From Mesobacillus persicus (lineage in GTDB: Bacteria > Bacillota > Bacilli > Bacillales > Cytobacillaceae), in assembly GCF_900109925.1 (NCBI RefSeq), contig NZ_FOBW01000004.1, positions 62,001-126,000 of the forward strand: a DNA stretch of 64,000 bases, given 5' to 3'. The translations under genes and the position numbers were made by a program. A model generated the notes under the pieces. That model saw only the letters and a program-made list of their open reading frames with translations, had not been told where the DNA came from and made no database searches. Positions 17,102-27,019 of the stretch are shown here, piece by piece (the first letter of the stretch is position 1; every line of letters begins with the position of its first letter).

Positions 17102-17338
17102 TTAAAATAACGGGTTTTCTTCAATGTACTGGTAAATTTTCTCAACCAACTCATCTGGGGTATCCGCACTAACTGGTTCCCCATCTACCAAGGCATATAA
17201 TGACCTTGCACATTTGCCACAATAACTAAGACAGCCATATTCAATAATATCCAGATTAGGGTCACGCTCGAGCTGTTCAAGTGCCTTTTGCGCCCCATTT
17301 GCTAGGTTGCTTATACAAAACTCAATGATTGGCCTCAT
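17102..17338 (-). CDS. yuzB: YuzB family protein (UPF0349)
   Basis: A 78-residue protein of the DUF1450/UPF0349 family. Conserved cysteines appear as FCISNL near residue 8 and in YGCLSYCGKC (residues about 34-43), arranged like a thioredoxin-type ferredoxin or metal site. Function unknown; a link to Fe-S or redox chemistry is suggested by the cysteines and by its position between yutM and yutJ. RBS gaggtgaaatgagat. Confidence 0.88.
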   Translation of the reverse strand: MRPIIEFCISNLANGAQKALEQLERDPNLDIIEYGCLSYCGKCARSLYALVDGEPVSADTPDELVEKIYQYIEENPLF

Positions 17339-17580
17339 ATCTCATTTCACCTCTACTAAGAGTTTATCCTACCGTTTTTTACAGACCTCGTCAATTTGTT
17401 AGGACTTGTATTCTTAATTAAAATTGTTGTTATTTTGTCACAATTTCGTTATAATTTCATTTGGAGTTTAAAAAATTTGTTATTTTAAAATATTGTCTTT
17501 TAAAAATGTAAACGGTTGAAGTTAATAATGTTTTCGAGAACCAGGGACAGTACCAAGAGGAAGATAAAGGGGATATGAAA

Positions 17581-18648
17581 ATGAAAAATCTCGTTATTCT
17601 CGGAGGCGGTTATGGTGGTATGAGAATACTACAACGCCTATTGCCAAATGATCTGCCTGAGGATGTAGCCATCACCCTAATAGACCGTGTTCCATACCAT
17701 TGCTTAAAAACAGAATATTATGCTCTTGCAGCAGGAACAATATCTGATCAGCATGTACGTGTTAGTTTCCCGCAACACTCTAGGCTAAATGTCATTTATG
17801 CGGAGGTTACTGGGATCCAACTTGAGGAACAGCAGGTTCTCCTCCAAAATGGAGAAACGGTTCAATTTGATGAACTGATTATTGGGCTCGGTTGTGAGGA
17901 TAAGTACCATAATGTTCCAGGAGCTGAAGAATTCACCTACAGCATCCAATCCATCGAAAAAGCAAGAGATACTTACCAAACATTAAACAACCTTCCTGCT
18001 GGCTCTACAGTTGGAATCGTTGGTGCGGGACTTAGCGGTGTTGAATTAGCAAGTGAGCTTAATGAAAGTAGAAGCGACTTAAAAATAAAGCTCTTCGATC
18101 GAGGGAATTATATTTTGTCCTCTTTCCCAGAACGTCTAGGTATTTATGTAGAAAACTGGTTTGACACAAATGCTGTTGAAATCATAAATAATGCAAATAT
18201 AACTAGAGTGGAAGATGGACTTTTATATAATCATGATGAACCAACCCCTGTCGATGCAGTTGTTTGGACTGCTGGCATTCAAGCCAACAGACTTGTTCGT
18301 GAACTTCCTATCGAGAAGGACGGGATGGGTCGAGCTGTGATTACACCACGGCATCACTTACCAGGCAACGAGCATGTTTTCATCCTTGGCGACTGTGCTA
18401 GCCTTCCCCATGCTCCTAGTGCACAGTTGGCAGAAGGTCAGGCCGAGCAAATCGTCGAGGTATTGACCAAACGCTGGAAGGGTGAAGAACCACCAGAATC
18501 GTTTCCTACAATTAAACTAAAAGGAATTCTTGGTTCCCTAGGTAAAAAACATGGATTCGGATTAATCGGGGAACGACCGATTACAGGTAGGGTTGCTAGA
18601 CTGCTAAAATCCGGTATTCTTTGGGTCTACAAATATCATAATGGATAA
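17581..18648 (+). CDS. yutJ: NADH dehydrogenase-like flavoprotein YutJ
   Basis: A 355-residue FAD/NAD-dependent oxidoreductase of the NDH-2 family, shorter than YumB. GGGYGGM (FAD) opens the protein, GAGLSGVELASEL (NAD) lies at about residue 150, and ILGDCASLPHAPSAQLAEGQ is near the end. It lacks a clear C-terminal membrane-anchor extension. ATG 17581 fits the aaagggg RBS better than ATG 17575. Electron acceptor unknown. Confidence 0.9.
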   Translation: MKNLVILGGGYGGMRILQRLLPNDLPEDVAITLIDRVPYHCLKTEYYALAAGTISDQHVRVSFPQHSRLNVIYAEVTGIQLEEQQVLLQNGETVQFDELIIGLGCEDKYHNVPGAEEFTYSIQSIEKARDTYQTLNNLPAGSTVGIVGAGLSGVELASELNESRSDLKIKLFDRGNYILSSFPERLGIYVENWFDTNAVEIINNANITRVEDGLLYNHDEPTPVDAVVWTAGIQANRLVRELPIEKDGMGRAVITPRHHLPGNEHVFILGDCASLPHAPSAQLAEGQAEQIVEVLTKRWKGEEPPESFPTIKLKGILGSLGKKHGFGLIGERPITGRVARLLKSGILWVYKYHNG

Positions 18649-18673
18649 AGGGTGTCATTAGACACTCTTTATT
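18648..18673 (+). terminator. Terminator of yutJ
   Basis: 9-bp stem aagggtgtc / gacactctt with loop atta and a T-rich tail, directly at the yutJ stop. Confidence 0.85.
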
Positions 18674-18707
18674 TTTATTGATTTTATAGATTAACAGAAA
18701 AGAAGAA

Positions 18708-18782
18708 CAAAAGCGCAAGCGCCTTGAACAGCCCCGACAAGCATAAGACGCGTCCTGTAAGTACTTTTATAATTTCTTAAAT
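18708..18782 (+). repeat. Dispersed repeat family A, truncated copy
   Basis: Begins caaaagcgcaagcgcct, contains agccccgacaagcataagac, and ends with the cttttataatttctta tail seen in the copies at 5.8 and 31.8 kb; the gctggagctgga part is missing. Confidence 0.75.
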
Positions 18783-18820
18783 AAAAAAAAGCGGTCTCAC
18801 CATGATAGGCGAGACCGCTT
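18783..18820 (-). terminator. Terminator of yutI
   Basis: 10-bp stem aagcggtctc / gagaccgctt with a 12-nt loop and T8 run on the minus strand. Confidence 0.88.
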
Positions 18821-18844
18821 GTTAATTAAATAACTTCAAAAAGC

Positions 18845-19081
18845 TTAAAATACTTGCTCGACTTCAACGACACCTGGAACCTCTTCTAGTAGAGCACGCT
18901 CAATTCCAGCTTTTAAAGTAATCGTTGAGCTTGGGCAACTACCGCATGCTCCAAGCAAACGTAGTTTTACAATCCCTTCGTCAATGTCGACCAATTCACA
19001 GTCTCCACCGTCACGAAGAAGAAATGGGCGCAATTTATCTAGTACTTCCTGGACTGATTCAAACATTTGTTGTTCAGACAT
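18845..19081 (-). CDS. yutI: NifU C-terminal-domain Fe-S carrier, YutI
   Basis: A 78-residue protein consisting only of the NifU C-terminal domain. The cluster-binding CxxC is C46-G-S-C49, in [12 protein letters not shown], next to [15 protein letters not shown]. Such proteins carry a 4Fe-4S cluster to apo-enzymes. It is the second Fe-S carrier in this part of the window. Confidence 0.9.
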   Translation of the reverse strand: MSEQQMFESVQEVLDKLRPFLLRDGGDCELVDIDEGIVKLRLLGACGSCPSSTITLKAGIERALLEEVPGVVEVEQVF

Positions 19082-19232
19082 GTAAAATCGACTCCTTTCA
19101 TACTCCTATTATAATCACATCAGACTAAAAAATCTATTGATAAAACTAAAAACCAATATTCTACAGTTAATTTTAGAAGAAATGTTTTTAATCATGTACA
19201 ATATAATTAAAACGTTCGGAGGGGTGATCAAT

Positions 19233-19559
19233 ATGGCTCAAAAGGAAATTGAAATCGTTGTTTACGGTGCTGCTCAGCTCTGTCCAAGTTGTGTGAATCT
19301 CCCGTCTTCAAAAGAAACCTTTGAATGGTTAGAGGCAGCCACTCGCAGAAAATTTGAGAATCAACCATTTAGTATTTCTTACGTTGATATTTTTAATCCG
19401 CCAAGTGACGAAACGAAAGCAGAGTTCGCCCAAAGAGTAATCGACGAGGATATGTTTTATCCAGTCGTCTTACTAGAAGGAAAGATCGTTGGGGAAGGAA
19501 ACCCACGTTTGAAAACGATTTTCGCCGAGATGGAAAAACACGGTTACCAAGCCAATTAA
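19233..19559 (+). CDS. yuzD: YuzD family protein (DUF1462)
   Basis: A 108-residue thioredoxin-like-fold protein with a CPSC pair (QLCPSCVNLPSSKET, around residue 15-18) and a cis-Pro-like FYPVVLL segment. The ATG at 19233 follows ggaggggtgatcaat; longer in-frame starts lack an RBS. Members are of unknown function; the CxxC could be redox-active or bind metal. It is divergent from yutI. Confidence 0.85.
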   Translation: MAQKEIEIVVYGAAQLCPSCVNLPSSKETFEWLEAATRRKFENQPFSISYVDIFNPPSDETKAEFAQRVIDEDMFYPVVLLEGKIVGEGNPRLKTIFAEMEKHGYQAN

Positions 19560-19568
19560 CGATCACTC

Positions 19569-19597
19569 AAAAAGAGCCCTTAAATTGGGCTCTTTTT
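19569..19597. terminator. Bidirectional terminator overlapping the thrB end
   Basis: 11-bp stem aaaaagagccc / gggctcttttt. The right arm lies inside the last codons of thrB, the left arm just after yuzD, so one hairpin can serve both convergent genes. Confidence 0.88.
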
Positions 19598-20509
19598 ACT
19601 TGCTGGCATTTCGATGTATGTCTCGCTTCCAACTCGATCAATCTCCAACTGGACAACATGCATAGTTGATAGAGCTTTATCGAGCTCGGCCGCTACAGCC
19701 TTCCCTTTTCCAGGTTCAACGAGACAGAGGATGGTAGGTCCTGCACCACTCAAAGCCGTACCAAATGCCCCTGCTTCTATAGCAATCGCTTCTACCTCTC
19801 CCCACCAAGGAATTAAACCGCGCCGGTATGGCTGATGAAAACGATCAAAACTCATCATCTTTCCGGCTAGACCCCAGTTTTTGGTTAACAGTGCAGCTAA
19901 CAACTGGTTCGAAACCGCACTTGCTTCTACAGCTTTTGAAAATGGCAGACTGTCTGGGAGAACTCCTCGTGCCGATTCAGTCAATAATTCTTCCTCGGGG
20001 ATAATCGCAACGACGTCCATCTCCAATGAATGAAGAACCGTAAGGTCAATATCGTTACCTAACTGGCTTCCAACCACGAACCCTCCATAGATGGAGGCAC
20101 CGACATTATCTGGATGTCCTTCAATTTCAGCCGATATTTCAAGTTTATCCTGATTTGTAAGTTTTAGGTCACAAAAGTAATTAGCCAGTTCAATACCAGC
20201 AATTATTGCCGCCGCACTTGAGCCGAGCCCGCGGGTAAGCGGAATTTCACTACTGACAGCCAACCGACAAGGAGGCATCTGTTGATCATAAAGACTAGCT
20301 GTTTTCCTGGCCATTTTAACGATAAAATGCTGGTCATCAGTTGGAAATACCTCTAGTTCTTTCGATAAGGGGATTACTTCCCAACTTTCTGATTGTTCAG
20401 CTTCAACCGTGAGATATAGATTTAGAGCCACACCAATAGAGTCAAACCCTGGTCCTAAATTCGCTGTGCTTGCTGGAACTCTTACGGTAAACATCCCATC
20501 TTTACTCAT
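19580..20509 (-). CDS. thrB: Homoserine kinase
   Basis: A 309-residue GHMP kinase that phosphorylates homoserine with ATP. The ATP-binding motif [12 protein letters not shown] is at residues 90-101, with [14 protein letters not shown] at the N-terminus and [13 protein letters not shown] near the C-terminus. It overlaps thrC by 4 nt (ATGA), the last gene of hom-thrC-thrB. Confidence 0.96.
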   Translation of the reverse strand: MSKDGMFTVRVPASTANLGPGFDSIGVALNLYLTVEAEQSESWEVIPLSKELEVFPTDDQHFIVKMARKTASLYDQQMPPCRLAVSSEIPLTRGLGSSAAAIIAGIELANYFCDLKLTNQDKLEISAEIEGHPDNVGASIYGGFVVGSQLGNDIDLTVLHSLEMDVVAIIPEEELLTESARGVLPDSLPFSKAVEASAVSNQLLAALLTKNWGLAGKMMSFDRFHQPYRRGLIPWWGEVEAIAIEAGAFGTALSGAGPTILCLVEPGKGKAVAAELDKALSTMHVVQLEIDRVGSETYIEMPASKKSPI

Positions 20510-21555
20510 CGATGAACAACTCCACGAATATGTTCGCTCACCTTTTCTTCATCATTTGGAAGAAGAACTGGTTTAATATCACTGCATTCAATCGCTGTTG
20601 CGGGATCCTTCAGACCATTTCCAGTTAACACAGCAACAATTTTTGACCCGCGGGGAATTTCACCTTTCTTTACAAGCTTGAACACTCCAGCTAATGAAGC
20701 GCATGACCCTGGTTCAGCAAAGACTCCTTCTGACCTTGTCAACTTTTGATAAGCCTCAAGGATTTCTTCATCAGACACTTCATCAATCGTTCCACCTGAC
20801 TCATCTCTTGCTTGTACGGCTAATTTCCAGCTTGCAGGATTTCCAATTCGAATCGCTGTAGCAATTGTTTCTGGGTTTTCAAAGACTCGGTCATGAACAA
20901 TTGCTGCAGCTCCTTCAGCTTCAAAACCAAACATTTTTGGAAGTCCTTTTCCATATTCCTTGAAGCCCTTCCAGTAGGCACTGATATTTCCCGCATTCCC
21001 CACAGGAATGGCTAGAATATCGGGAGCACTTCCTAATTGATCACAGACTTCGAATGCTGCTGTTTTCTGTCCTTCCAAGCGATAAGGATTGACAGAATTC
21101 ACAAGCGCTACAGGTTCTGTTTCACTAATATTTCGAACCATCCGAAGCGCTTCATCGAAATTTCCTTCAATCGAGATAATTTCAGCTCCATACATGACCG
21201 CTTGGGCAAGCTTCCCCATTGCAATCTTCCCTTCAGGAATGACAACAATACAGCGCATTCCTGCACGAGCAGCATATGCCGCCGCTGCGGCAGATGTATT
21301 TCCTGTCGAAGCACAAATGACGGTGTCGCTACCTTCTTCTTTCGCTTTCGCCACTGCCATCACCATTCCTCTGTCCTTAAAGGAACCTGTAGGGTTTGCA
21401 CCTTCTGTTTTCACATACAAGTCAATCCCTAACTCTTCTGAAAGGTTATCCAGGCGAATGAGCGGCGTGTTTCCTTCATTTAAGGAGAGTAACGGAGTTT
21501 GTTCTGTAACCGGCAAATATTCTTTGTATTCTTCTATAAGCCCTCTCCATCTCAC
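20506..21555 (-). CDS. thrC: Threonine synthase
   Basis: A 349-residue PLP enzyme of fold type II that converts O-phosphohomoserine to threonine. The Schiff-base lysine is K60 in [20 protein letters not shown] and the C-terminal [12 protein letters not shown] are typical. The GTG start overlaps the hom stop (GTGA), indicating coupling. Confidence 0.96.
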   Translation of the reverse strand: MRWRGLIEEYKEYLPVTEQTPLLSLNEGNTPLIRLDNLSEELGIDLYVKTEGANPTGSFKDRGMVMAVAKAKEEGSDTVICASTGNTSAAAAAYAARAGMRCIVVIPEGKIAMGKLAQAVMYGAEIISIEGNFDEALRMVRNISETEPVALVNSVNPYRLEGQKTAAFEVCDQLGSAPDILAIPVGNAGNISAYWKGFKEYGKGLPKMFGFEAEGAAAIVHDRVFENPETIATAIRIGNPASWKLAVQARDESGGTIDEVSDEEILEAYQKLTRSEGVFAEPGSCASLAGVFKLVKKGEIPRGSKIVAVLTGNGLKDPATAIECSDIKPVLLPNDEEKVSEHIRGVVHR

Positions 21556-22850
21556 GCGTATGCACTTCCTTCCACTCTGTAGGCACTCTTAATCTCTTTA
21601 ATTGATTCAAGATCCCTTAGTTGCATAAAAATTTCTTCATAGCTTTTTAATGATGCTTTATGTGTGACAACAACAATCTCGGCTAACCCTTTTTCTTTGA
21701 CCGGTAGTTGGAGAATTTTTTCGAAACTTACTCCGTATTTGGTAAATACTGAAGTGATTTCAGAGAACACACCAACCTGATCTTTCGCGTGGATTCGCAG
21801 GAAGTATTTTGAATAAATTTCTTCAGACGTTTTTAGGTTCTTTTCATGTTGTAAAGCAACTGCATAGCTTCCGTTTATCCCTAGTCTCATATTTTTCACG
21901 ACAGCAACAAGGTCTGAAACGATCGATGTTGCAGTTGGTAAGCTTCCTGCACCTGGTCCATAGAACATCGTTTCCCCGACAGCTTCACCATAGACATATA
22001 CGGCATTGTATTCATTGTTCACCGATGATAGCGGGTGTGCTTTTGGTAATAGCGTTGGCTGAACACTTACTTCGACCTTTTCATCGTCACGATGGGCGAT
22101 TCCTAACAGTTTCATTGTATATCCAAGTTGCTCTGCATAATGTAAATCCTCTTCATTGACCATTGAAATCCCTGTAGCTTTTACATCATCAAGATCGACT
22201 TCCATTGAAAATCCTAGTCGAGCGAGAATGACCATTTTACGAGCAGCATCAAGGCCCTCAACATCGGAGGCAGGATTCGCTTCGGCATAACCGAGGTCTT
22301 GCGCTTCTTTTAGCACGTCCTCATACGCAAGCCCTTCCTGAGTCATCTTTGTTAAGATAAAATTGGTTGTTCCATTCACGATTCCCATAAGCTTTGTAAT
22401 GCGGTCTGAAGAGAGTCCATCGACAAGACTTCTAATAATAGGAATCCCACCAGCTACACTTGCTTCATAAAACAAATCACAGCCATTAGTTGAAGCAGCC
22501 GATAAAAGCTCCGCCCCATAAACGGCCATTAAGTCTTTATTCGCAGTGACAATATGCTTCTTATTTTGAATTGCCTGTAGCAAATATTCCTTTGTTTTTT
22601 CAACGCCACCCATCACTTCTATCACAACATCAATTTCTGGGTTGTTAATGATATCATCCACATTTGTTGTCAAAACAGATGGATCAATCGGAACCGCTCT
22701 TTCCTTCCCCAATTCCTGGACAAGAACTTTTTTCACTTTTATCGGGCAGCCGACTTGGTGCATCAGCTTATCTTGATGGTTTTCAATAATCTTAATAACT
22801 CCACTTCCAACTGTCCCAAGTCCAAGAAGTCCAATCGAAATAGCTTTCAT
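21552..22850 (-). CDS. hom: Homoserine dehydrogenase
   Basis: A 432-residue NAD(P)-dependent enzyme reducing aspartate semialdehyde to homoserine, the branch point to methionine and threonine. The N-terminal Rossmann motif is [11 protein letters not shown] (residues 7-17), the catalytic region contains [11 protein letters not shown], and a C-terminal ACT domain (about residues 350-425) likely binds threonine for feedback control. RBS gaaagggaggggtcatct. Confidence 0.96.
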   Translation of the reverse strand: MKAISIGLLGLGTVGSGVIKIIENHQDKLMHQVGCPIKVKKVLVQELGKERAVPIDPSVLTTNVDDIINNPEIDVVIEVMGGVEKTKEYLLQAIQNKKHIVTANKDLMAVYGAELLSAASTNGCDLFYEASVAGGIPIIRSLVDGLSSDRITKLMGIVNGTTNFILTKMTQEGLAYEDVLKEAQDLGYAEANPASDVEGLDAARKMVILARLGFSMEVDLDDVKATGISMVNEEDLHYAEQLGYTMKLLGIAHRDDEKVEVSVQPTLLPKAHPLSSVNNEYNAVYVYGEAVGETMFYGPGAGSLPTATSIVSDLVAVVKNMRLGINGSYAVALQHEKNLKTSEEIYSKYFLRIHAKDQVGVFSEITSVFTKYGVSFEKILQLPVKEKGLAEIVVVTHKASLKSYEEIFMQLRDLESIKEIKSAYRVEGSAYA

Positions 22851-22907
22851 AGATGACCCCTCCCTTTCTGTTCTCCACTGGTATACATTTGTATTTATAT
22901 AGTAGAC

Positions 22908-22936
22908 ATTATAATTTCTGTACTCTTTATTTACAA
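22908..22936 (-). promoter_or_regulatory. Predicted sigma-A promoter of hom-thrC-thrB
   Basis: On the minus strand TTGTAA (22936-22931), 17-nt spacer, TATAAT (22913-22908), about 58 nt before the hom start. No T-box or S-box leader motif is seen downstream of it. Confidence 0.65.
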
Positions 22937-23042
22937 GGATTATTTATCATAAAATAATATTGAAAACGCTTAACAGAGCATTTTTTTTTAGAATCTTCCT
23001 AAAAAAAGACCCGACTGCACATGCAAACGGGAGCTTTTTTAT

Positions 23043-23224
23043 GGCTGTGTTAAATGGGAGTGTTGATTTCCGCTCCAGTCACTCGCTTTCCGCGGGCGTG
23101 CCGGGGAGCCTCCTCGGCGCTTCCAGCGCCTGTGGGGTCTCCCCTGCCCCGTACTCCCGCAGGAGTCGAGTGCCTTCCGCTCCAATCAACCTGTACAAAG
23201 GCAATAATATCTTTTAACACAGCC
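23043..23224 (+). repeat. Repeat family B, 182-bp element with terminal inverted repeats
   Basis: Perfect 12-bp terminal inverted repeats GGCTGTGTTAAA / TTTAACACAGCC bound a GC-rich palindromic core: TTGATTTCCGCTCC near the left and CCGCTCCAATCAA near the right, with cactcg/cgagtg and ctttccgcggg/cccgcaggag arms inside. It fills most of the gap upstream of hom. It has no ORF worth calling. It looks like a MITE-type element. Confidence 0.85.
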
Positions 23225-23233
23225 TTTCAAAAA

Positions 23234-24214
23234 TTATTCACTGAGTAGAGATTTATTAACCAAGGTCCTTGGATTTTTTCCTGTTAAGATTCTTTGGATA
23301 TTGTCTACGCATATATGAATCATCGACATCCTCGTTTCGATACTGGCACTTCCTATATGCGGGAGGGCAGTAACATTTGGTAACGATAATAATGGATGAT
23401 CCTGAGATATAGGTTCTTTTTCGAAAACATCAAGACCTGCACCTGCAATAACATTATGTATTAGTGCTTGATAAAGGGCCTCTTCATCAACAACAGCCCC
23501 TCTTGAAGAATTGATAAAAATGGCTGAAGACTTCATCTTACTAAATACCTCTGCATTGAACATATGCTTCGTCTCATTAGTTAGTGGGGCCATCGCGACT
23601 ACAAAATCTGAGAGTTCAAGTAATTCGTCAAAAGAACAGTATTTTGCACCTAGTACCTTTTCTGCTTCAGGTTTCCTTGTTCGATTATGATAGAGAATTT
23701 CCATCCCGAACCCCTTAGCTCTCTGTGCAACCGCCTCTCCTATTTTACCCATCCCGTATATCCCAATCGTTTTGTGATGGACATCATGTCCTGCAAGGAG
23801 AAACGGACTCCAACTTTGCCATTTTCCTTGCTTAATAAATTCAGCAGACTCTACAACCCGTCGAGCAGTAGCCAATAGAAGGCCAAAAGTGAGATCCGCC
23901 GTTGTTTCCGTTAAGACATCAGGTGTATTACAAACGAGAACCCCTCTTTTGGTTGCCGCCTCTACATCGATATTGTCATAACCTACCGCCATATTAGCAA
24001 CCACTTTTAAGTTTTTCCCAGCGGATAAGAGTTCCTCGGTTACTGGGTCCGATACAACAGTAAATAACGCTTCTGCATTTTCTACCTCAGCAAACAGTAC
24101 CTCTTTTGGAACAGGAACCTCTTCCTCCTCCCACATTCTTACTTCAAATTGATCTTTTAACACTGCAATTGATTTATCTGGTAGTTTTCTTGTAATAAAT
24201 ACAGTTGGTTTCAT
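23234..24214 (-). CDS. D-isomer 2-hydroxyacid dehydrogenase (YvcT-like)
   Basis: A 326-residue NAD(P)-dependent dehydrogenase of the D-2-hydroxyacid family. The Rossmann motif GIYGMGKIGEAVAQRA is near residue 150; catalytic Arg in NSSRGAVVDEEAL, Glu in DVFEKEP and His in PHIGSAS are in place. Family members reduce glyoxylate, hydroxypyruvate or 2-ketogluconate; closest in character to YvcT/GyaR. RBS gaaggagaacggca. Confidence 0.87.
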   Translation of the reverse strand: MKPTVFITRKLPDKSIAVLKDQFEVRMWEEEEVPVPKEVLFAEVENAEALFTVVSDPVTEELLSAGKNLKVVANMAVGYDNIDVEAATKRGVLVCNTPDVLTETTADLTFGLLLATARRVVESAEFIKQGKWQSWSPFLLAGHDVHHKTIGIYGMGKIGEAVAQRAKGFGMEILYHNRTRKPEAEKVLGAKYCSFDELLELSDFVVAMAPLTNETKHMFNAEVFSKMKSSAIFINSSRGAVVDEEALYQALIHNVIAGAGLDVFEKEPISQDHPLLSLPNVTALPHIGSASIETRMSMIHICVDNIQRILTGKNPRTLVNKSLLSE

Positions 24215-24277
24215 TGCCGTTCTCCTTCTCGCAAGTTTTCATAATTATTTTAACATACAGACCATTCTATTGTGTGA

Positions 24278-25285
24278 TTATTTAAGTAACCAGTTAATCG
24301 TTGGTAGCTTATAAGCACGGACAGGTGCTTCTACTATCTGATAGAAGCCTCCTAGAAAGCGCTCATTCTCGCTACTCTGCTTTAAGTACTTTAACAGCTG
24401 GTCCTCTAGAGCCAGTTTTTGCTGTTCAGAATTCGTTATATAATAATTTTCGATGCATTCAAAATAATGTAGCGGAAACAAAAGCCTTGCGTAAAGAAGC
24501 CTCCAAGAAAAAGGAGACAACCTATTAACCTGTTGATAATCGTTAAAAAAATGACGTATATCTGGCTGATAGGTTTGCGAGTTATAAAAATACCGAGCTC
24601 TTACCCACTCAGCTAAGTCTCTTGAAGCATGGTCAAATACCCATTCATAAGGATTTTTAATCAACTGCTTTCTTCCCCAAGTCACACGGGAAAAACGCTC
24701 ATGACAAACAGTTCCATTATCCATTTCCGAAGGCCGAGAATCTAACTCGCTATCCGTTAAATATTGGATCGAATTCTCCGCTAAGCCCATATAATAAGGG
24801 AAAGAATCCAGAAACATTTTTTCAAATTCATTTTCTGGCCCCTGATTCAGCTTATTGTTCCAAAAGCCTTCCATCTGATCTAAGCGCTGTTCCCATAGTT
24901 GTTTCCACTGGCCAATTCTATTTATAAGCTTGACCTGAAAAGGCATATATCTGCCTCGATAATGAAAATGTGCTAACTTTCTGCCAATTTTTTTTGGATT
25001 TAGTGATTTGGGCTCCTGGTACTGTAATAAACTGTAGTAATTCCCTTCCCATTCACAAGAGGGTGCACCATCTTTCGTTGGTAGAAATTGTGGCACTTCT
25101 TTATCCCCAAATGTACGTAATTGGTCTGAAATTTTCTCGAACTCCCTTATCTCTTGCTCTTTTTTCCCAGTTACGTTCATAATCAAGTAAAGAGACCGTT
25201 CCTGTTTGAAGGCTCTGTACCTCTCGACCTCTAGTTCCATCCCGTCTTTTAGCCCATACTGTTCTTTTAGCATTTTTTCAAACAT
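24278..25285 (-). CDS. yutH: YutH, spore-coat-associated kinase-like protein
   Basis: A 335-residue protein of the YutH/CotS-type group, distantly related to aminoglycoside phosphotransferase-like kinases. Segments such as LAHFHYRGRYMP and the C-terminal half rich in aromatic residues fit the family; kinase activity is unproven. The start is ATG 25285 (MFEKMLKEQYG), 9 nt after aagaaggga; the longer upstream reading is not supported. In B. subtilis related proteins are found in the spore coat. Confidence 0.82.
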   Translation of the reverse strand: MFEKMLKEQYGLKDGMELEVERYRAFKQERSLYLIMNVTGKKEQEIREFEKISDQLRTFGDKEVPQFLPTKDGAPSCEWEGNYYSLLQYQEPKSLNPKKIGRKLAHFHYRGRYMPFQVKLINRIGQWKQLWEQRLDQMEGFWNNKLNQGPENEFEKMFLDSFPYYMGLAENSIQYLTDSELDSRPSEMDNGTVCHERFSRVTWGRKQLIKNPYEWVFDHASRDLAEWVRARYFYNSQTYQPDIRHFFNDYQQVNRLSPFSWRLLYARLLFPLHYFECIENYYITNSEQQKLALEDQLLKYLKQSSENERFLGGFYQIVEAPVRAYKLPTINWLLK

Positions 25286-25478
25286 TGCATGCATTCCCTT
25301 CTTACAGCATCTTTTTAGTACTATATGAGCATCAGAAGGAAAACTTGTTAATAATGAGAATGTAGCATGCCTGTTTGAGGTTATCCTTTTAAGGGAATTT
25401 AACTTTACGTTGGTAAAAAGAATGATTTTGGGGTAACAAGTATAAAATAAGTAAATATAGAAAGAAGGGTGACAATTT

Positions 25479-25982
25479 ATGTTAGAAAAAAGCAAAGCAA
25501 TAAAACTTACAGAAGAAACCGCTCGTGATTGGCTAAAGAAACGTGGTGTCGAAATTGAGGATATTGCTAAACTGGTATATTATCTTCAGGAAAAATACCA
25601 CCCGTCCTTAGCCATCGAGGATTGTACAGAGAATGTCGAACGGGTGTTATCAAAGCGCGAGGTACAAAACGCCATCCTCACCGGGATTCAGTTAGATATT
25701 TTAGCGGAACAGAAAAAGCTTGAGGAACCACTTCAGTCCATTATTGCAACGGATGAAGGACTTTATGGGGTAGATGAGATTTTAGCATTTTCAATCGTTA
25801 ATATTTATGGTTCAATTGGGTTTACTAATTACGGTTATATCGATAAACAAAAACCGGGTATTCTTGAAAAGCTAAACGATAAGTCTAGTGGACAATGCCA
25901 TACTTTCCTCGATGATATTGTTGGTGCTATTGCAGCGGCCGCATCAAGTCGCCTAGCACACCGAGCGGCTGATATTGAGTAA
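25479..25982 (+). CDS. yutG: Phosphatidylglycerophosphatase A-like protein YutG
   Basis: A 167-residue PgpA-domain protein. The domain signature with VDEILAFSIVNIYGSIGFTNYG and DDIVGAIAAAASSRL near the C-terminus is visible. In contrast to E. coli PgpA it has few clear membrane helices, so substrate and site of action are uncertain. RBS gaaagaagggtgacaattt. Confidence 0.82.
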   Translation: MLEKSKAIKLTEETARDWLKKRGVEIEDIAKLVYYLQEKYHPSLAIEDCTENVERVLSKREVQNAILTGIQLDILAEQKKLEEPLQSIIATDEGLYGVDEILAFSIVNIYGSIGFTNYGYIDKQKPGILEKLNDKSSGQCHTFLDDIVGAIAAAASSRLAHRAADIE

Positions 25983-26002
25983 TTAGATGTCTTGCGGGAA
26001 GA

Positions 26003-26036
26003 AAAGGGACGGTTCTAAATTAGGAACCGTCCCTTT
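26003..26036. terminator. Bidirectional terminator
   Basis: 13-bp perfect stem aaagggacggttc / gaaccgtcccttt between the convergent yutG and yutF. Confidence 0.9.
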
Positions 26037-26039
26037 CGT

Positions 26040-26804
26040 TTATATCTTCCATTGATCAAGTGTATCTACCGTGAAGGTTGGTTTTACTTCATATCGACTG
26101 AGAAGTTCTTTGGTCGTTACCCCGGTATGAACAAGTAGTGTATCCATTCCTGCGTTCATTCCTGCCAGAATATCTGTATCGTAATTATCGCCAACCATCA
26201 AAGTCTCCGCCTTTTCCGTTCCCAATACCTTCAAAGCTTGCTCCATAATAATTGATTCGGGCTTCCCTATAAAAGTTGGACGTGTCTGAGTCGAAACCGC
26301 AACAACGGACGTTAATGAGCCGTTTCCTGGTAGAAGTCCCCTCTCAGTTGGAATCGCGATATCACCATTGGTAGAAATAAACTTTGCACCATTGCGAACC
26401 GCTAAGCACGCAACCGCCAATTTCTCATAGGTTATCTCTCGATCAATCCCGATAACAACATACTCGGCATCTTCTCCTGCTTCTTTAAAATTTCTTTCAG
26501 CAAGAGCCGTTCTTAATCCTTCTTCACCGATTGTATAAACGGTAGCCGCTTCCTTTTGTTCGTAAATGTAATTGGCTGTGGCTTGGCTTGTTGTGAACAC
26601 CTGATGATCTTCGGTTTTAATTCCAAAGTCACGAAGCTTTGCGGCCACTTGAGCAGGCGTCCGTGAGGAATTATTCGTCACAAATAAATAGGGAATCTCC
26701 TTTTCGACCAATCGATTAATAAAACTAGCAGCTTCAGCGATTTGTTCAGATCCTTTATACATCGTGCCATCGAGATCAATTAAATAGCCTTTGTATTCTT
26801 TCAT
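26040..26804 (-). CDS. yutF: HAD-family phosphatase YutF (NagD-like)
   Basis: A 254-residue HAD superfamily hydrolase of subclass IIA. Motif I is DLDGTMYKG (residues about 10-18), motif II VTNNSSRTP, and the C-terminal VGDNYDTDI is motif IV. It should dephosphorylate small phosphate esters; the physiological substrate is not known. Confidence 0.9.
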   Translation of the reverse strand: MKEYKGYLIDLDGTMYKGSEQIAEAASFINRLVEKEIPYLFVTNNSSRTPAQVAAKLRDFGIKTEDHQVFTTSQATANYIYEQKEAATVYTIGEEGLRTALAERNFKEAGEDAEYVVIGIDREITYEKLAVACLAVRNGAKFISTNGDIAIPTERGLLPGNGSLTSVVAVSTQTRPTFIGKPESIIMEQALKVLGTEKAETLMVGDNYDTDILAGMNAGMDTLLVHTGVTTKELLSRYEVKPTFTVDTLDQWKI

Positions 26805-26865
26805 CTAATCCCACCTTGTTTGTCATTTTTTTAGGATGTTTTCGAACTTCGTTGCTATTGAACAA

Positions 26866-26915
26866 AGGGAAGTTGATTTCTGCTCCAATCAACTTGTTTC
26901 ATACAAAGTTTCTAA
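26866..26915 (+). repeat. Repeat family B, core-deleted copy
   Basis: Contains TTGATTTCTGCTCCAATCAA: the two outer motifs of family B joined directly with the GC-rich core missing. Followed by tttctaacac, like the right end of the 23.0 kb element. Confidence 0.6.
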
Positions 26916-27019
26916 CACAAAACAATGAAAACAACAACCTTTTAAAAAGCAGCCTTTTTAGAATGCTACGATTATGATAAAGGAAAGGACCGTGATTCAC
27001 GGTCCCATCCTTCATATGA

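Noticed and set aside
17507-17520. cre-like (CcpA) site TGTAAACGGTTGAA upstream of yutJ
   Set aside because: Two of the fixed positions differ and the context gives no carbon-control reason.
21037-21592. 131- and 167-codon frames antisense to thrC
   Set aside because: Shadow frames of a well-conserved gene; no RBS and no known product.
22965-22979. cre-like site TGAAAACGCTTAACA upstream of hom
   Set aside because: One base too long against the consensus, so the two halves are out of register.
22960-23248. Two overlapping open frames on the plus strand
   Set aside because: They lie across the family B palindrome and show its composition, not coding signals.
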